A DNA stretch of 64,000 nucleotides from an uncultured Candidatus Altimarinota bacterium (GCA_937924685.1 CALEVN010000001.1:16226-80225), one strand, 5' to 3'; numbered from the stretch's first letter, positions 38,551-49,563 are shown. Notes: a model not told the origin generated them from the letters alone. Made by a program: numbers and translations.

Positions 38551-39564
38551 TTATTGGACAGTTACGGAGACAGTTTGACTAACAGTATCATCTGTATCGA
38601 GCTCAAATATATCAAATGTATAGATACCAGCTTTTTTAAAGAAAAATGCTTGTTCAAAAGTGTGAGAACCATGATCAAGGGGTGTAAAAGTATATCCATC
38701 TTCATCAAGAGGAGAGAGGAGGTCACTGGTAGATTGATTTGTGAGATCGAGATAGATGGTGCCATCGTAGTCTGTGATAGTTTTTCCAGAGCTATCTATG
38801 GCCGTTATCGTGACATTGGTTGGAGATCCGACAATCGGTTTTGGAGGTATTGTCACGATGAATCCTGCGAGAGTATGATCAGGTGCGGAATTAAGCACCG
38901 GAGTTGTATTGGTGTTTTGATTGGTGGTAGTTGGATTTTCTGGAGCGGCATCGAGTGTGACTTGGAGACCTTGTCACGGCGTATTTTTCTGCGCTAAAAG
39001 GAGGTTATAGAGCATACCAAAAACGTCCATACGAGTTGCTTTTGCGTTGGCAGAAAAACCCTGATTTGTCTGAATGATTTTATTGAGAACTCCAGCATTT
39101 ATGGCATCTACTTGCCACTGATTGAGATAGGTCTCGTAGCCTATTCTACTGACATTTCTCTGGTAGTTGATACCGCCAGACTTGAGGACGATAGCGAGGG
39201 CTTCAGCGCGCGTGAGAGGATCGAGTGGCCGGACTGTGCCATTTTTATTTGAGATAATACCGTAGTCTGCTGCTATCTCCATAGCACGACAGACCCAATT
39301 GTTGATCTTGTTATAGTGTACATCTGCAAAATAATCACGACAATAATATCAATTCGGAAGTGATATTTTCATCATACGGAGAGCCATACCGACCATTTCC
39401 TGGCGGAGGATAGGAGATTTTAGATTGTACTGTGACGGATTATTTGCATGGTTATCTATGATGCCAGACTGAGCGAGTAAATTGGCCACTTCTGTATCAC
39501 GATTGACAGCACCAAATACGCTAAAAAAACTAGAAAATAAGCAGAATAAAACAATTTTTTTCAT
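38551..39564 (-). CDS. secreted SLH (S-layer homology) domain protein (337 aa)
   Basis: N-terminal signal peptide MKKIVLFCLFSSFFSVFGA. Two or three SLH repeats follow: SPILRQEMVGMALRMM and YYCRDYFADVHYNKINNWVCRAMEIAADYGI, then GTVRPLDPLTRAEALAIVL. These bind the wall. A Thr/Asn/Pro linker (around PENPTTTNQNTNTTP) leads to an Ig-like beta domain of ~110 residues with SPTNVTITAIDSSGKTITDYDG. TGA codons at 39349-39351 and near 38972 are read as Gly. Likely anchors at the cell surface; the domain's ligand is unknown. Confidence 0.85.
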
Positions 39565-39567
39565 ATT

Positions 39568-40203
39568 TTAGAGCTTAAAAAATGATAAAAATCGAATTGG
39601 TAATTCATGGCCATAATATTGATATTTTTTCCCATGAGGAAGAGCCATGAGTATGTGTGCGATATACCACCCAAGAAAAAATCCTACAAGTATGTCTCCA
39701 GGATAGTGAACTCCTGCAATGATACGAACAAGACAAGTGACGAGACCAAGCGCAAAAAACCCCCAGACGACTTTTTTCCATCGTAGCAGTGTATGAAGTG
39801 ACCACCATGATGCCCCCCAGAAGAGTGCATGCCCAGAAGGGAATGAATTATCTGGAATATGAGTGATAAGTGGGGGCAGGCTCGATACTGTCTCAGGTCT
39901 TGGTCGTACAGGCAATACTTGATTGATAATCCAGTATATAATAAAAGCACCAAATACGTGCCAAAAGAGATCGAGTGCTACATGTTTTGGCCCATCATGT
40001 TTTTCTGTGACTCACCAGATCCAGAGTCATATGAGAAAGAGTGCAAAAGCGAGAGGTTCACTATCAGAAAAAAGCTCAATAAATGTATGAAACCATGGTG
40101 CATTGATAACCAGTGTAGAACGGATAAATTCGAGTGCGTTTGTATCAAGTGTTTGAAGAGAAGAGAGGACAGTCATGGGCATGATTATAATGCCCCATTT
40201 CAT
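39568..40203 (-). CDS. PAP2-family membrane phosphatase (211 aa)
   Basis: Lipid phosphatase of the cytoplasmic membrane. The three signature blocks are present: VLPVRPRP (K/R-x6-RP type), NSFPSGHA, and RIIAGVHYPGDILVGF (S/R-x5-H-x3-D). N-terminal residues 30-100 have further membrane helices. Two TGA codons (LFLIG-LWIWG) give Gly. Likely substrate is undecaprenyl diphosphate or a phospholipid phosphate. It starts 12 bases after the yidD stop. Confidence 0.88.
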
Positions 40204-40214
40204 TTTTTACAGTC

Positions 40215-40475
40215 CTAATGATTGCATTTTGTGTGTTCGATGTCTGGTACGGGATCTAGACCACCTCTTGACCAGGAATGACATCGTATGATTCGTCATA
40301 GTGTGAGTCGTGTTGCACGAAAAAATCCGAATTTCTCAAAGCACTCCCGACCGTACATACTGCATGTGGGATAGTAACGACAGTGATGTTTCCCGAGAGC
40401 TTTCGCCCAGAAACTATGATCAGGAGACAGAAATAATTGATATTTTTCTATCAAAAAAATGATAATCTTATTCAT
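40215..40475 (-). CDS. yidD: membrane protein insertion efficiency factor YidD
   Basis: 86 residues, typical for YidD. The diagnostic pattern is present: CRYYPTCSMYGRECFEKFG, then TRLTLGRIIRCHSWSRGGLDPVP; the first Gly of TLG-R is TGA. The product begins MNKIIIFLIEKYQLFLSP. Its ATG overlaps the stop of the upstream gene by one base (TAATG). In most bacteria yidD lies next to rnpA and yidC, which are not seen here. Confidence 0.93.
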
Positions 40476-40915
40476 TATTGAATATGTTGTTTCAATTTTT
40501 CTAATGCTGTTGCAAGAGGTGGATCATTGCGTCCATCATCACTTGCAAAAAGACTAAAATATACCATAGGATTTCTCTCTATTTGTGAGGTAATTTCTGG
40601 GTTTTCAAATATTGCCATAATCTCTTCGCGGAGATCCTTGAGATCTTTTTTAAATGAGAGCTGTACGAAAAGTATGTGAAAAAGAACATGTTGTGTTTTT
40701 GGTCAGAGACCACCTCCTAGGAGGAGTGTTGCGAAGCGTCCAAGTGGTTTCTCTTCTTTTCCTTTTATGATGTCTGCAATTTTGTTTCTTGTATCTTCAG
40801 CAACCTCTACTGCATAAATTACAAAAGAAAGCCCAGTTTTACTAGGAGGTAATTCTACCTCTGTAAAAGCTGAGCGTACCTGTCTGAATGGTTGAAGAGC
40901 ATCATTTGATGCCAT
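40475..40915 (-). CDS. hypothetical protein between rplT and yidD (146 aa)
   Basis: MASNDALQPFRQVRSAFTEVEL, then VIYAVEVAEDTRNKIADIIKGKEEKPLGR, a Gly run with one TGA, and a helical C-terminal third (FKKDLKDLREEIMAIFENP, TALEKLKQHIQ). It occupies the slot of rnpA in the common rpmH-rnpA-yidD order, but the RnpA motif (R-N-R-x-K-R) is missing. It starts five bases after rplT. No family was recognised. Confidence 0.65.
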
Positions 40916-40919
40916 AGTT

Positions 40920-41264
40920 TTATTTTACAAATTTCACAACATCAGCGAAGATGCTTGGATTTGAGATAGCGAGATTTGAGAGAACTTTTCGATTGAGTTT
41001 CACGTGCTTCATGTACATGCTATTGATGAAGCGAGAGTATGTGAGACCGAGAGGACGGACTGCAGCATTGAGACGGATAGTCCAGAGCTTGCGGAAGTCA
41101 CGCTTCTTTCGGCGACGATCTTTGTAGGCATTGAGGCCTGCTTTCATCGTAGCGATTTTTGCATGTTTGAATGCAGTTGATCGTACTCCTCGGTAACCTT
41201 TTGCGAGGTCGAGGACTTTTTTATGACGTTTTTTCGTCATGATGCTTCGTTTGACGCGTACCAT
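40920..41264 (-). CDS. rplT: 50S ribosomal protein bL20
   Basis: Assembly protein and, in other bacteria, autoregulator of infC-rpmI-rplT. MVRVKRSIMTKKRHKKVLDLAKGYRGVRSTAFKHA and LWTIRLNAAVRPLGLTYSRFIN are diagnostic. 114 residues. No TGA codons. Confidence 0.97.
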   Translation of the reverse strand: MVRVKRSIMTKKRHKKVLDLAKGYRGVRSTAFKHAKIATMKAGLNAYKDRRRKKRDFRKLWTIRLNAAVRPLGLTYSRFINSMYMKHVKLNRKVLSNLAISNPSIFADVVKFVK

Positions 41265-41328
41265 ACAGTATTTTTTAGATAAGTGAGGGGATTATAACAA
41301 ATTTTACAAATAGTCCAGTTATTTTTGA

Positions 41329-41709
41329 CTATTTCTTTTTTGCTGGAGCTTTCTTTGCTGGTGTTTTTTTAGGAGCAGCAGCTTTTGTGACTTTCTTAGC
41401 AGCAACAGGAGCAGCAGCTTTGACAGCTTTGATCTTGAGAACACGGACTGGCTTGATGATTTTTCCATCAGCTGTTTTTTGTACGAGATTCTTTTTTGCT
41501 GTTGGTGTTCGGAGACCAGCAACTTGGTGACCCCATTTCATTTTTCGCTCATTGGCGATGTGAGATGCGACACCGTACTTTCCTCGTCCTTTTGCCTGAG
41601 AAGACTTATTTTGGAGGAGGTGACGTTTACCGATTTTAGCGGTGAGGAATTTGCCAGTAGCAGTGACTTTTACACGCTTTTTGCTACCGGAGTGGGTTTT
41701 TGCTTTCAT
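41329..41709 (-). CDS. rpmI: 50S ribosomal protein bL35 with long C-terminal extension
   Basis: Residues 1-44 are bL35 (MKAKTHSGSKKRVKVTATGKF, then KIGKRHLLQNKSSQAKGRG). Normal bL35 has ~65 residues; this has 126. The middle (VASHIANERKMKWG, then GKIIKPVRVLKI) is reminiscent of bL28 but not convincingly so, and the end is a Lys/Ala/Pro tail (APKKTPAKKAPAKKK). Its start lies inside the recoded end of infC. Confidence 0.88.
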   Translation of the reverse strand: MKAKTHSGSKKRVKVTATGKFLTAKIGKRHLLQNKSSQAKGRGKYGVASHIANERKMKWGHQVAGLRTPTAKKNLVQKTADGKIIKPVRVLKIKAVKAAAPVAAKKVTKAAAPKKTPAKKAPAKKK

Positions 41710-42227
41710 GATGAAGGAGTTAAAGGATGAAGCTGAATATTGAATCGACGGCCCATAAATTTGATAGAACCATCAATTTTGTAAAAAGAGGCGATGCTAT
41801 CGACGAACGACTGGAGTTTGGCACGAGCCATATCCTGGAAGCGCATCTCTCGGCCTCGCAGAGGTAGTTCTATCTTAAGAAGATGACCTTCTTTTGCAAA
41901 CTTTTCTGCTTGGTTACGACGTATCTCCATGTCATGTTCGCCGATGGCGTAACTGAGTCGGAGGGTCTTGAGCTCTGTCTTCTTGGCATTCGCTTGGTTT
42001 TTCTTTTTGTTTTTCTTTTCGATGAAGAGATGTTTTTGCCAGTCAATGATTTTCGCGATGACAGTGCCATCTCGTTCAGCGACTTCGACGAGATCGAGGT
42101 CTTGTTCTCTTGCTTTTGTGAGGGCTTCTTGGAGGGACATTGTTCCCAACTGTTCGCCTTCTTCTGATATTACCTGGATACGATGAGCGATAATCTGCTC
42201 ATTCATACGTTTCTTAGGTTGATACAT
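41670..42227 (-). CDS. infC: translation initiation factor IF-3
   Basis: Keeps 30S and 50S apart and checks the start codon. N-domain NEQIIAHRIQVISEEGEQLGTM, then SLQEALTKAREQDLDLVEVA; C-domain with RLSYAIGEHDMEIRRNQAEKFAKEGHLLKIELPLRGREM. At 41706-41708 a TGA overlaps the rpmI start (ATGA); read as Gly it extends the protein by 12 residues to TAA 41670-41672 (185 residues). Ordinary ATG start. Confidence 0.96.
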
Positions 42228-42230
42228 CGA

Positions 42231-42506
42231 TTATTTTTGAGAAGGTTGAAGGTTGGCGAGCATGCCAGAGAAGCGAGATTTTTTTCTTGCTGCGTTGTTT
42301 TTGTGGATGATATTTTTCTTCGCGAGAGTATCGATAACTTTCTGGAGCTTTGGAAAAGCTTCAGTAGCTTCTTTTACTTGCTTACCAGAGATGAAACGTT
42401 CAAACGCAACACGAGCCTCACGATAGAGATCACGGAAGCGATCGTTTCTGAGACGGCGAGTAGCATTTTGTCGGAGTTGCTTTTTAGCAGACTTGAGAAT
42501 AGGCAT
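42231..42506 (-). CDS. rpsT: 30S ribosomal protein bS20
   Basis: Three-helix 16S-binding protein: MPILKSAKKQLRQNATRRLRNDRFR, and DTLAKKNIIHKNNAARKKSRFSGML. 91 residues. First gene of the infC operon, three bases before infC, an unusual position since rpsT is normally monocistronic. The 224-bp gap upstream holds no other gene. Confidence 0.95.
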   Translation of the reverse strand: MPILKSAKKQLRQNATRRLRNDRFRDLYREARVAFERFISGKQVKEATEAFPKLQKVIDTLAKKNIIHKNNAARKKSRFSGMLANLQPSQK

Positions 42507-42730
42507 AGAGAACTGATTATTACACGGAAAAAATAAAATGTTCAGCCTGGTAATTCTTTCATTGTTTCGAACTACTTCGGAGAATGGAGAGATAAAAAAG
42601 AAAAATCTATTTCTACCTACATCACAAAAAGCCAGGAGACACTCTGTCTTTTCTTGCTCTGTATCTTATCGAAAGACTTTTTTTGTCAAGATTTTTATTT
42701 TCATATCTTTGCATATACTTCTGACCAAGT

Positions 42731-44653
42731 ATGAAATGGTTCGACTCTCTTTCTCGTTCTCAAAAAAAATCCACAAAACTCGCGGAAGAGAATGATATTG
42801 CACGGAATCAAAACAATTCCAGTCATCGTGATATAGGGAAGAAAAAAAAGATTATATCTCTTTCAAAAAATATTTTTCGATCACAGAAAAATATCCGGTC
42901 AACCCTCAGGGAAAATATCGATATATTTGTAGAAGAATGGGTACTCATGTTCGCTCGTATGACACGAAAACAGTGGTATATGGTACTCTTTATTGTTTTT
43001 CTCTGATATATCGTCTATGGTCTCGGTTTTCTCCTTCGCACAGAGCGTCACATACAGACTATTGCTGATACTCCCGGGATACTCATCAGTCGAGAGTGAT
43101 CACATCTCATTCGAGAGCTCTTCGAGGATTATCAGATTATTGGTATCGTCGCCAATAATCCTATTTATCCGATAGAGCCTCTCGCAAGTTATGGACACAT
43201 ACTGACAGCAGGACGTGATATATCAGCAGCTTTGAGCGATTTTATAGCACTGCAACCAGATATAGAAGCATGGAAATCTCAGAGTCAGACAGAGAGTGTG
43301 TTTCCTCTTCTTGATAAAATATTTTCTATATTTGAGACGCTCCAAGGCGATATACACGATGTAAGAGCACAGCTCGTTCATATAACACATGACGAGAATC
43401 CAGCGGGTATATCTGATATCGTCAATCATCTCGATAGTTTTCTCAAGAATAAAAACATTTGGTACAGTATTCTCGGTAAAGAGAAACCGACTCGTATTCT
43501 TCTTCTCAATCAAAATAGCGATGAGCTCCGTGCTGGTGGAGGATTTCCTGGGACTGCTTTTCTGCTTGAGTTTGATCAGGGGAAAATGATACATTTTTCT
43601 TTTCAGGATATCTATGCGCTCGATTGGCACCTGCGATGATACCGACCATCACCTGAGTGAATCAATAGATTTAAATCTATTGATTACCCAGGAAAGCCAG
43701 TCGAATTTGAGATACGAGATGCGAATTATTTTCCTCTTTTCTCAGAGAGTGCTACGAAACTCAGTAGTCTCATGCAGGAAGCAGGATACGGCCCCGTCGA
43801 TCTCGTCATCGGTATCAACCAAAAATTCCTCGAGGATATCGTTCGTCTCGTCGAACCACTCTCGCTCCCGGGAGTACCAGTCGCCATCGATCATTACAAT
43901 GCCTTTCTCGTTGTCTCTATGCTTGTCGAAGGGAAGAAAACCATCACAGATACGCCCAAATGAACGGTGAAGACCCTCGGAAGCCTCATCCTCAATTCTC
44001 TCCAGAAACAATGAAAAATGACTGACGCTCTTGCTATTCTGATTGCTCACGTATTTCATGGAGAAGTCGTCGTTGGTTCTCCTCGTCCTGAAGTACAAAA
44101 GGCTATCGACGAGGTTGGTATATTTGACCGATGGAAGGAAGCAAAAGATGATTTTGTGTATCCACTTTTTACTTCTATTTCAAAAAATAAATCAGACAGA
44201 CTCATGGAACGTACATTCACTATCAATCATACCTCATCGTGTGATAGGGAATTGACACTAACTCAGAAACATTGGTTTGACCTTACTGAGCGAATTCGAG
44301 TCACTCGTCTCGCTCGTGATCTCGGACTCGATGAAAAAATCCCAGCACTACTCCCAGTTCAGGGTGGAGGTGACAATATCCAATACCTTCGATTTATTCT
44401 TCCTCCGGGGACACAGTTCCTTTCTCCGACAAAGTCAGGTTTTTCTCTTCTCGAAAATACCCCTCTCTACACAACAATTCATGGCTATGAAACAACGAAG
44501 CCGGGAACTGTATCGACTCTAACCCTTCAGTATCGATTAACTGGAGCATACTGCACGGAAGAGACAGAGTTTTTCAAACAACCAGGCCTCAGAAATACAC
44601 GCATACTCATCAAGAAAAATGGACAAACATTTTATCAGAAATTTTACGAGTAA
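42731..44653 (+). CDS. DUF4012 membrane-anchored protein (640 aa)
   Basis: A basic cytoplasmic N-terminus of ~80 residues, one membrane segment (QWYMVLFIVFL-G-YIVYGLGFLL), and a large outer part. The family block is KPTRILLLNQNSDELRAGGGFPG, with FSFQDIYALDWHLRGYRPSP after it. About seven TGA codons are read as Gly, and the standard code would give a series of fragments. DUF4012 proteins occur in Gram-positive and candidate-phyla genomes near surface polysaccharide genes; function unknown. It starts just after -10-like boxes (TATCTT 42704-42709, TATACT 42714-42719). Confidence 0.82.
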
Positions 44654-44654
44654 T

Positions 44655-45083
44655 ATGTTTCATTTCAATTATTTCTACATTCCCCGAACACTCTCTCGTG
44701 AGTATTGTACACGGGCACTTGTTGCACTTGAGAAAGTCGTAAAGAAGCCACAGCAGGGAATTATCAACCTCATCGTCCTAGATCCTCTCGAGATGGCACA
44801 GATGAATAAACAATTTCGTGGTAAAGAAGGTCCGACGGATATTCTCACATTTTCGTATTATTCACCTGAGCTCAATGAATCTGATATCGCAGGGGAGATA
44901 TATCTCTGTCTTGAGAAAATAAAACTCTATGCTGAAGAAGCTGGAAAAACCTACAAAGAACAGTTCGAATATATCATCATTCATGGGCTTACACATATGA
45001 TGTGATATGATCATGAATATGATGCTGATTGGCAGGAGATGGAGAAAGTAGAGAAAAAAATTCAGTCACTGCTCAAACAATAA
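44655..45083 (+). CDS. ybeY: endoribonuclease YbeY
   Basis: Metal-dependent RNase for 16S rRNA maturation. NKQFRGKEGPTDILTFSY and the metal site IIHGLTHMM-G-YDHEYDADWQEM (His-x3-His-x5-His) identify it; the Gly of GYDH is TGA (45003-45005). 142 residues, normal. It begins two bases after the DUF4012 stop and is closed by a terminator. Confidence 0.95.
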
Positions 45084-45107
45084 AAACCCCGCATGAGCGG
45101 GGTTTTT
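45083..45107 (+). terminator. intrinsic terminator after ybeY
   Basis: AAAAACCCCGC / GCGGGGTTTTT with loop ATGA, overlapping the ybeY stop codon. Confidence 0.9.
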
Positions 45108-45125
45108 ATTGTAGTGTTCAAAATA

Positions 45126-46793
45126 TTAATCTGTGTTTGGATCTCCTGGATCTTGGTTGAGCTGAGAGAGACATTTATTAATAGCTATTTCGTTTCCTTC
45201 TCGACATACATCTCGAATCTTTCAGATTAATGTACTGATTCCAGGACATGTTTTAGCCAACTCTTCATCGCTCGCGAACATAATATTACACTGTTCATTC
45301 ATCAGAGATCGTGCTGCGGCGGCAGAAAAATGTTCATCACAAGTTGCAGTTCAGGCAACGTCTCTCATTTGCTTATCATTTGTCATTTGGATAAGAATAT
45401 CCTGGAGACTTTCGGCCTGGCCTTTACATTCATCTGTTTGATCATGAGGGAGATCCTGTCCGCTATCATTGATATTTCCTATACACTTTTCTATTTCCTT
45501 ATCGTTATCTTTTGTTTCTTGTGCCCAACCACTTATCTCACTATCTGAAATTGTTTGATTGAGAGAATAGCGATTTTCGAGCGTTGTGAGACTATAATCA
45601 TCATCTCCTTTGCTATCACATCCAGCGTAACCATAGAGGGTTTTTTCAGGATAAGGCCCAAGTGGATCACAAGGCTGTGCTATTGCATAGCTAACAAAGG
45701 CGCTATTGACCCGTTTCCCATTAAGGAAACATCCGTAGAGGTTTCATTCTACTTTTGTTCTTTTATTGTCTTCATTACTATTGTTATTTCCTGAATCATT
45801 TAGATTTTTGAGGTCTTGTTCTGCTTGAGAGATTTGGTCTTCTATCTGTTTTATAGAATCTTGAGATTGTGTTATGTTACCTTCAAATGTTTTTATTTTA
45901 TCTGTATTTTCCTGGAGTTTATTTTGAGCGTTATCGACTACTTTTTGTGCATCAGCAATAGCGGGTTCTGCATTTTTAGCGATTGCGAATGCAGGTTGGT
46001 AACACTTCGTCATCACAGTACTTGATTGAAGAGCACTTCTTTCCGATACTGCCAGACTCTTCTTTTTTTCTAAATCGCTGATTACCTTTTTTTGTTTCTC
46101 AATAGCAGATGTATTGTTTTTATTTATACGGGAGAGTGTTAATTTTTCACTTTGTATTTGAGCATCAAATCTCTGGATAGCGAGAGGGATTTCACCAGTA
46201 TTGACGCCATTACCTAACCTGTTCATAAATGCTCGGGGACTTGGATAAATATATCATTTTCCATCGAATGATTGAGCATTTTTAAATACATTATTTTTTG
46301 TACAGTCGTATATATCAATTCGTACATTCTGAGCTGCTTGTGCAATAGCGAGATTCTTATTTGCATTATCGACGTTTTTCTGTAAATCGTCCTTCTTTGA
46401 CTGAAGGTCTTTGATTTGTTTTTCGTAATATTTTATCGTTCCTTCTGTTTTTTCATCACCTTGTTTTGCTACAATATCTGTTCTGAGTTTAATAATTTTA
46501 TTTCTGAGTTCTTTAATTTCTGCAAAATTTGTCACTGTGATAGCTGTTGTCTGCCATGATACATTTTGGAGTGGATCAGTTGTTACCGTGTTTGTGAGTG
46601 GATCATAGTTGGAATAGGTATTTGTCGTCGGATCATAAGTACCTCCATCAGCATAATAACCATTCCCGTCACCAGTATCAATCCAAATAGTATCCGATTT
46701 GAGATTTTTGATACCACCTGTCGTATTAATTGCTACAAGGCCTCCAATAATCGCAACAATTGCGACAGTGAGGATTTTCTTTTTTTTGTCCAT
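45126..46793 (-). CDS. membrane-anchored coiled-coil protein (555 aa)
   Basis: MDKKKKI then a hydrophobic helix (LTVAIVAIIGGLVAI), so N-terminal anchor with the rest outside. Residues ~60-80 are Asn/Thr/Asp-rich (DPTTNTYSNYDPLTNTVTTDP). Two long coiled coils follow (EIKELRNKIIKLRTDIVAKQ; KQKKVISDLEKKKSLA; QIEDQISQAEQDLKNL). The C-terminal third contains ~10 Cys in a pattern suggesting disulfides (CFLNGKR, CDPLGP, CDSKGD, CIGNIND). TGA codons at 46254-46256 and 45744-45746 plus two later are Gly. No family recognised; next to the pilus ATPase, a surface role is possible. Confidence 0.75.
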
Positions 46794-46983
46794 AAAATGG
46801 GGTTAAAAATGAAGAGACAAGAAGATATTACACTATATTTTTTTGAGAGTCAAATATATGAATACCATTTTTATAAAATTAATACAGTAGTCCAATCAAA
46901 GCGAATAAAAGGTCAAGGAAATGATTTGATTTCTTTTTTTAGAGGGTACAATTTTATGACGGATTATTTTCTAATAATAATTT

Positions 46984-48774
46984 ATGTCATTATCACAACC
47001 AGAAGGTGGTGAGGTGTCTCAGGAGATTCCGTATGGTGATTTAGATTTGAGTTTGTGGAAATATTATCAGGGTGTAGATGAAGTCGAACAGGATTGATGA
47101 TGAATGTTTCAGGGGTGAGACTTATTAATACGAAATCAATTATTTTCTGGTCCGGATGCGTTGGCTGAGTTAGTGGTGAAATGAGAATTAGAATTTTTGA
47201 AATGAGGGGAGCAATTAATGGAGAGGTTTAAAATTATACCTATCCGTATCGCAGAATCGGTATTTTTATTATATTCTCCTGATGATGGTCAGGGAAAACT
47301 CGATTCACCAGCCCAGTTTTGATGGAATTTATGAACCTATTTTTCACAGTTATATCCTGATATAACCCTAGATTCCAGCAACCTTATCATATGTACCTAT
47401 ACACATCATCAGGAAATATATTCATTTATTCGGAGTCCAGATACTGCGAAAGCTTATATCAGTGCTTTTGATGATAAAGATGATAGGGCGATTAATGGAC
47501 TTGTGGAAAGTATATTAGCATCACTCAGAAGAAAAGGGGCGAGCGATTTTCATGTCAAACCGATGGTGGAAAATGTGCTTCTAAAAATGCGACTGCACGG
47601 ACTTCTACAACCTATACCAGGAAAGATTAGACGAGTGTCACACGAGGTGGGGCGAAAAATTGCTCAAGTGCTAGCTCAAAACAGTTGATGAGGTACCAAA
47701 CCAGGAAACGTATATGATGGTTCATTTCGGTATATGGAGAAGGGTTTAGTTGATAAGGCTGATGCAGGATCAGGGAAAATACTCGGCACATCTAATCCTG
47801 CTTTATATCGTACAGATTATCGTCTTTCTATTGTCCCTACAGGATTAACCAACTTTTCTTCAGTAGTACGTTTACTCAATCGTACTGGTACACTGAAAAG
47901 CCTGAAAGATCTCGATTATGACAATCCAGAAATATTATTGAGAGCTGCACGTAATCGAGTTGGCATTACTATTATGAGTGGTCCAACATGATCAGGTAAG
48001 TCGACGACACTCTATGCTATGCTCGTGGCAGGAAATGATCCAACGCAGAATGTTGTTACCGTGGAAAACCCCGTAGAGATAAAAGTTGATGGGGTGGTCC
48101 AAACCGAAGTCAATGAAAGTACGTGATACACTACAGCAGTTGCTATGAAGAGCTTACTTCGCCAGGATCCAGACAAAATCATGGTATGAGAAGTACGAGA
48201 TGAGGACACTGCAAAGCTTGCTATAGAAGCTTCAAATACGGGACATGCAGTGTTGACTACCTTGCATGCCAATTCAGCTGCTGATTGTGTGAGACGTTTA
48301 ATGCGTCTGGATATAAATGAGATTGAGCTTGCTGGATCTATAAAATATCTTTTTGCCCAAAGACTAGTTGAAAAGCTCGATGATTCTCCTTCTTTTGTGG
48401 AGTCTTATGATGCCACACAGGAATTAACTGATATGTTTGGAGATGGTATCGAGGGGTCTATATGGCTTCGCCGTCCTCTCCAACCTGAATGAGTCGTGGG
48501 TCGAATACCGGTATTTGAATGTATAGAAATGACTGCCAAGGTTCGAGATCTGATTGAGACACTTGGAGATCGTGTATCATCTACAAAAATAGAAACCGCA
48601 GCACTCGAAGAGTGATTTATACCAATGGAAATTTATGGTCTCAGAAAAGTACTACAAGGAAAAACGTCTCTTCAGAGTCTGACGCGATACATCGATGAAG
48701 GACGAATGAGACGTTTTTCAAAGCTCGCCATACCGCTCATTAACGAAATAGGTATGAGAGATAAGCCAGTATAG
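46984..48774 (+). CDS. type IV pilus/type II secretion ATPase (PilB/GspE-like, 596 aa)
   Basis: Hexameric ATPase that drives pilus polymerisation or pseudopilus assembly. ASDFHVKP at the start of the N2 domain, Walker A GPT-G-SGKSTT with Gly336 as TGA (47989-47991), Asp box ENPVEIKVDGVVQTEVN, Walker B IMVG-EVRDEDTA with Gly402 as TGA (48187-48189), then HAVLTTLHANSA and RLMRLDINE. The four-Cys zinc motif of many GspE proteins is missing. About 15 TGA codons, including three in a row at 47095-47103. Pilin, PilC and PilM genes are not in this window. Confidence 0.92.
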
Positions 48775-48780
48775 ATAACC

Positions 48781-49563
48781 CTACTGTATCTCGTATTTGA
48801 GAGAGACAGTAATAGTTACTTCTTGTGAACCAGCTTCGAGAGATGGAGCAACTGCAGGGGCTTCACTCTTTGCCATATCCATCATCATTCATCCGCCACC
48901 ACGACCATAGTAGACAGGAGATGTCATGCCTTCGCTGATATCGAGTAATCGTCCGAGTGTAAAATTACCAGCTTTTGCGAGTGCTTCTGCTTTTTCTTTT
49001 GCTTTCTTAAATGCTTCTGCACGAGCAGTATTTTCTACGTCGGTAGGATTATCGAGTGTGAAGCTAATCTGAGAGACAGAATTAGCACCATTTTTGATGA
49101 CTCCAGAGAGGAGATCGCTGATGAGCTTGAAGTCACGGATTTTAACACTTGCTCCTTGCTGAACAGTGTATCCGGTGATCTCTGCTGGAGGACAGACTTT
49201 GCCAGAACCGTAGTCACAAGCAGTTGTTTGATAGCGAGGGCTGATACTGTATTGTTCTGTTTTGATATCTTTTGCGACGATACCTTGTTTTTTGATAAAT
49301 TCGAGAGCTTTGTTCATCTTTGTTGCATTGTCACTCTGGAGTTTTGCTACATCTGTGCCACCTTCTGTGATGACCTGAAATGAAAACTCAGCGACATCAG
49401 GAGTGCCAGAGGCTTTGCCATCACCTGAGACCATAAAACTACGGAAATTTGTCGGTTCGCTTGATCTGTCATATGTTTTTGAGACTTGAAAGAGGACAAA
49501 ACTTGCTACTCCGAGAGCGCCTATGAGGACGAGGCCGAGGAGGTTTTTGAGAAAAGCATTCAT
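48781..49563 (-). CDS. SIMPL-domain (DUF541) protein (260 aa)
   Basis: N-terminal membrane anchor or signal (LLGLVLIGALGVASFVLF), then the SIMPL domain: SGDGKASGTPDVAEFSFQVIT, LEFIKKQGIVAKDIKTEQYSISPRY, and KKAKEKAEALAKAGNFTLGRLLDISEG. A TGA (48889-48891) in a Gly run is followed by MMMDMAKSE and a final beta strand to TAG 48781-48783. Probably exported; function of the family unclear. Its end is six bases from the pilB stop (convergent). Confidence 0.88.

Noticed and set aside
40475..40915. Possible rnpA (RNase P protein) by position next to yidD
   Set aside because: The RNR motif and basic helix of RnpA are missing and the length and charge do not fit.
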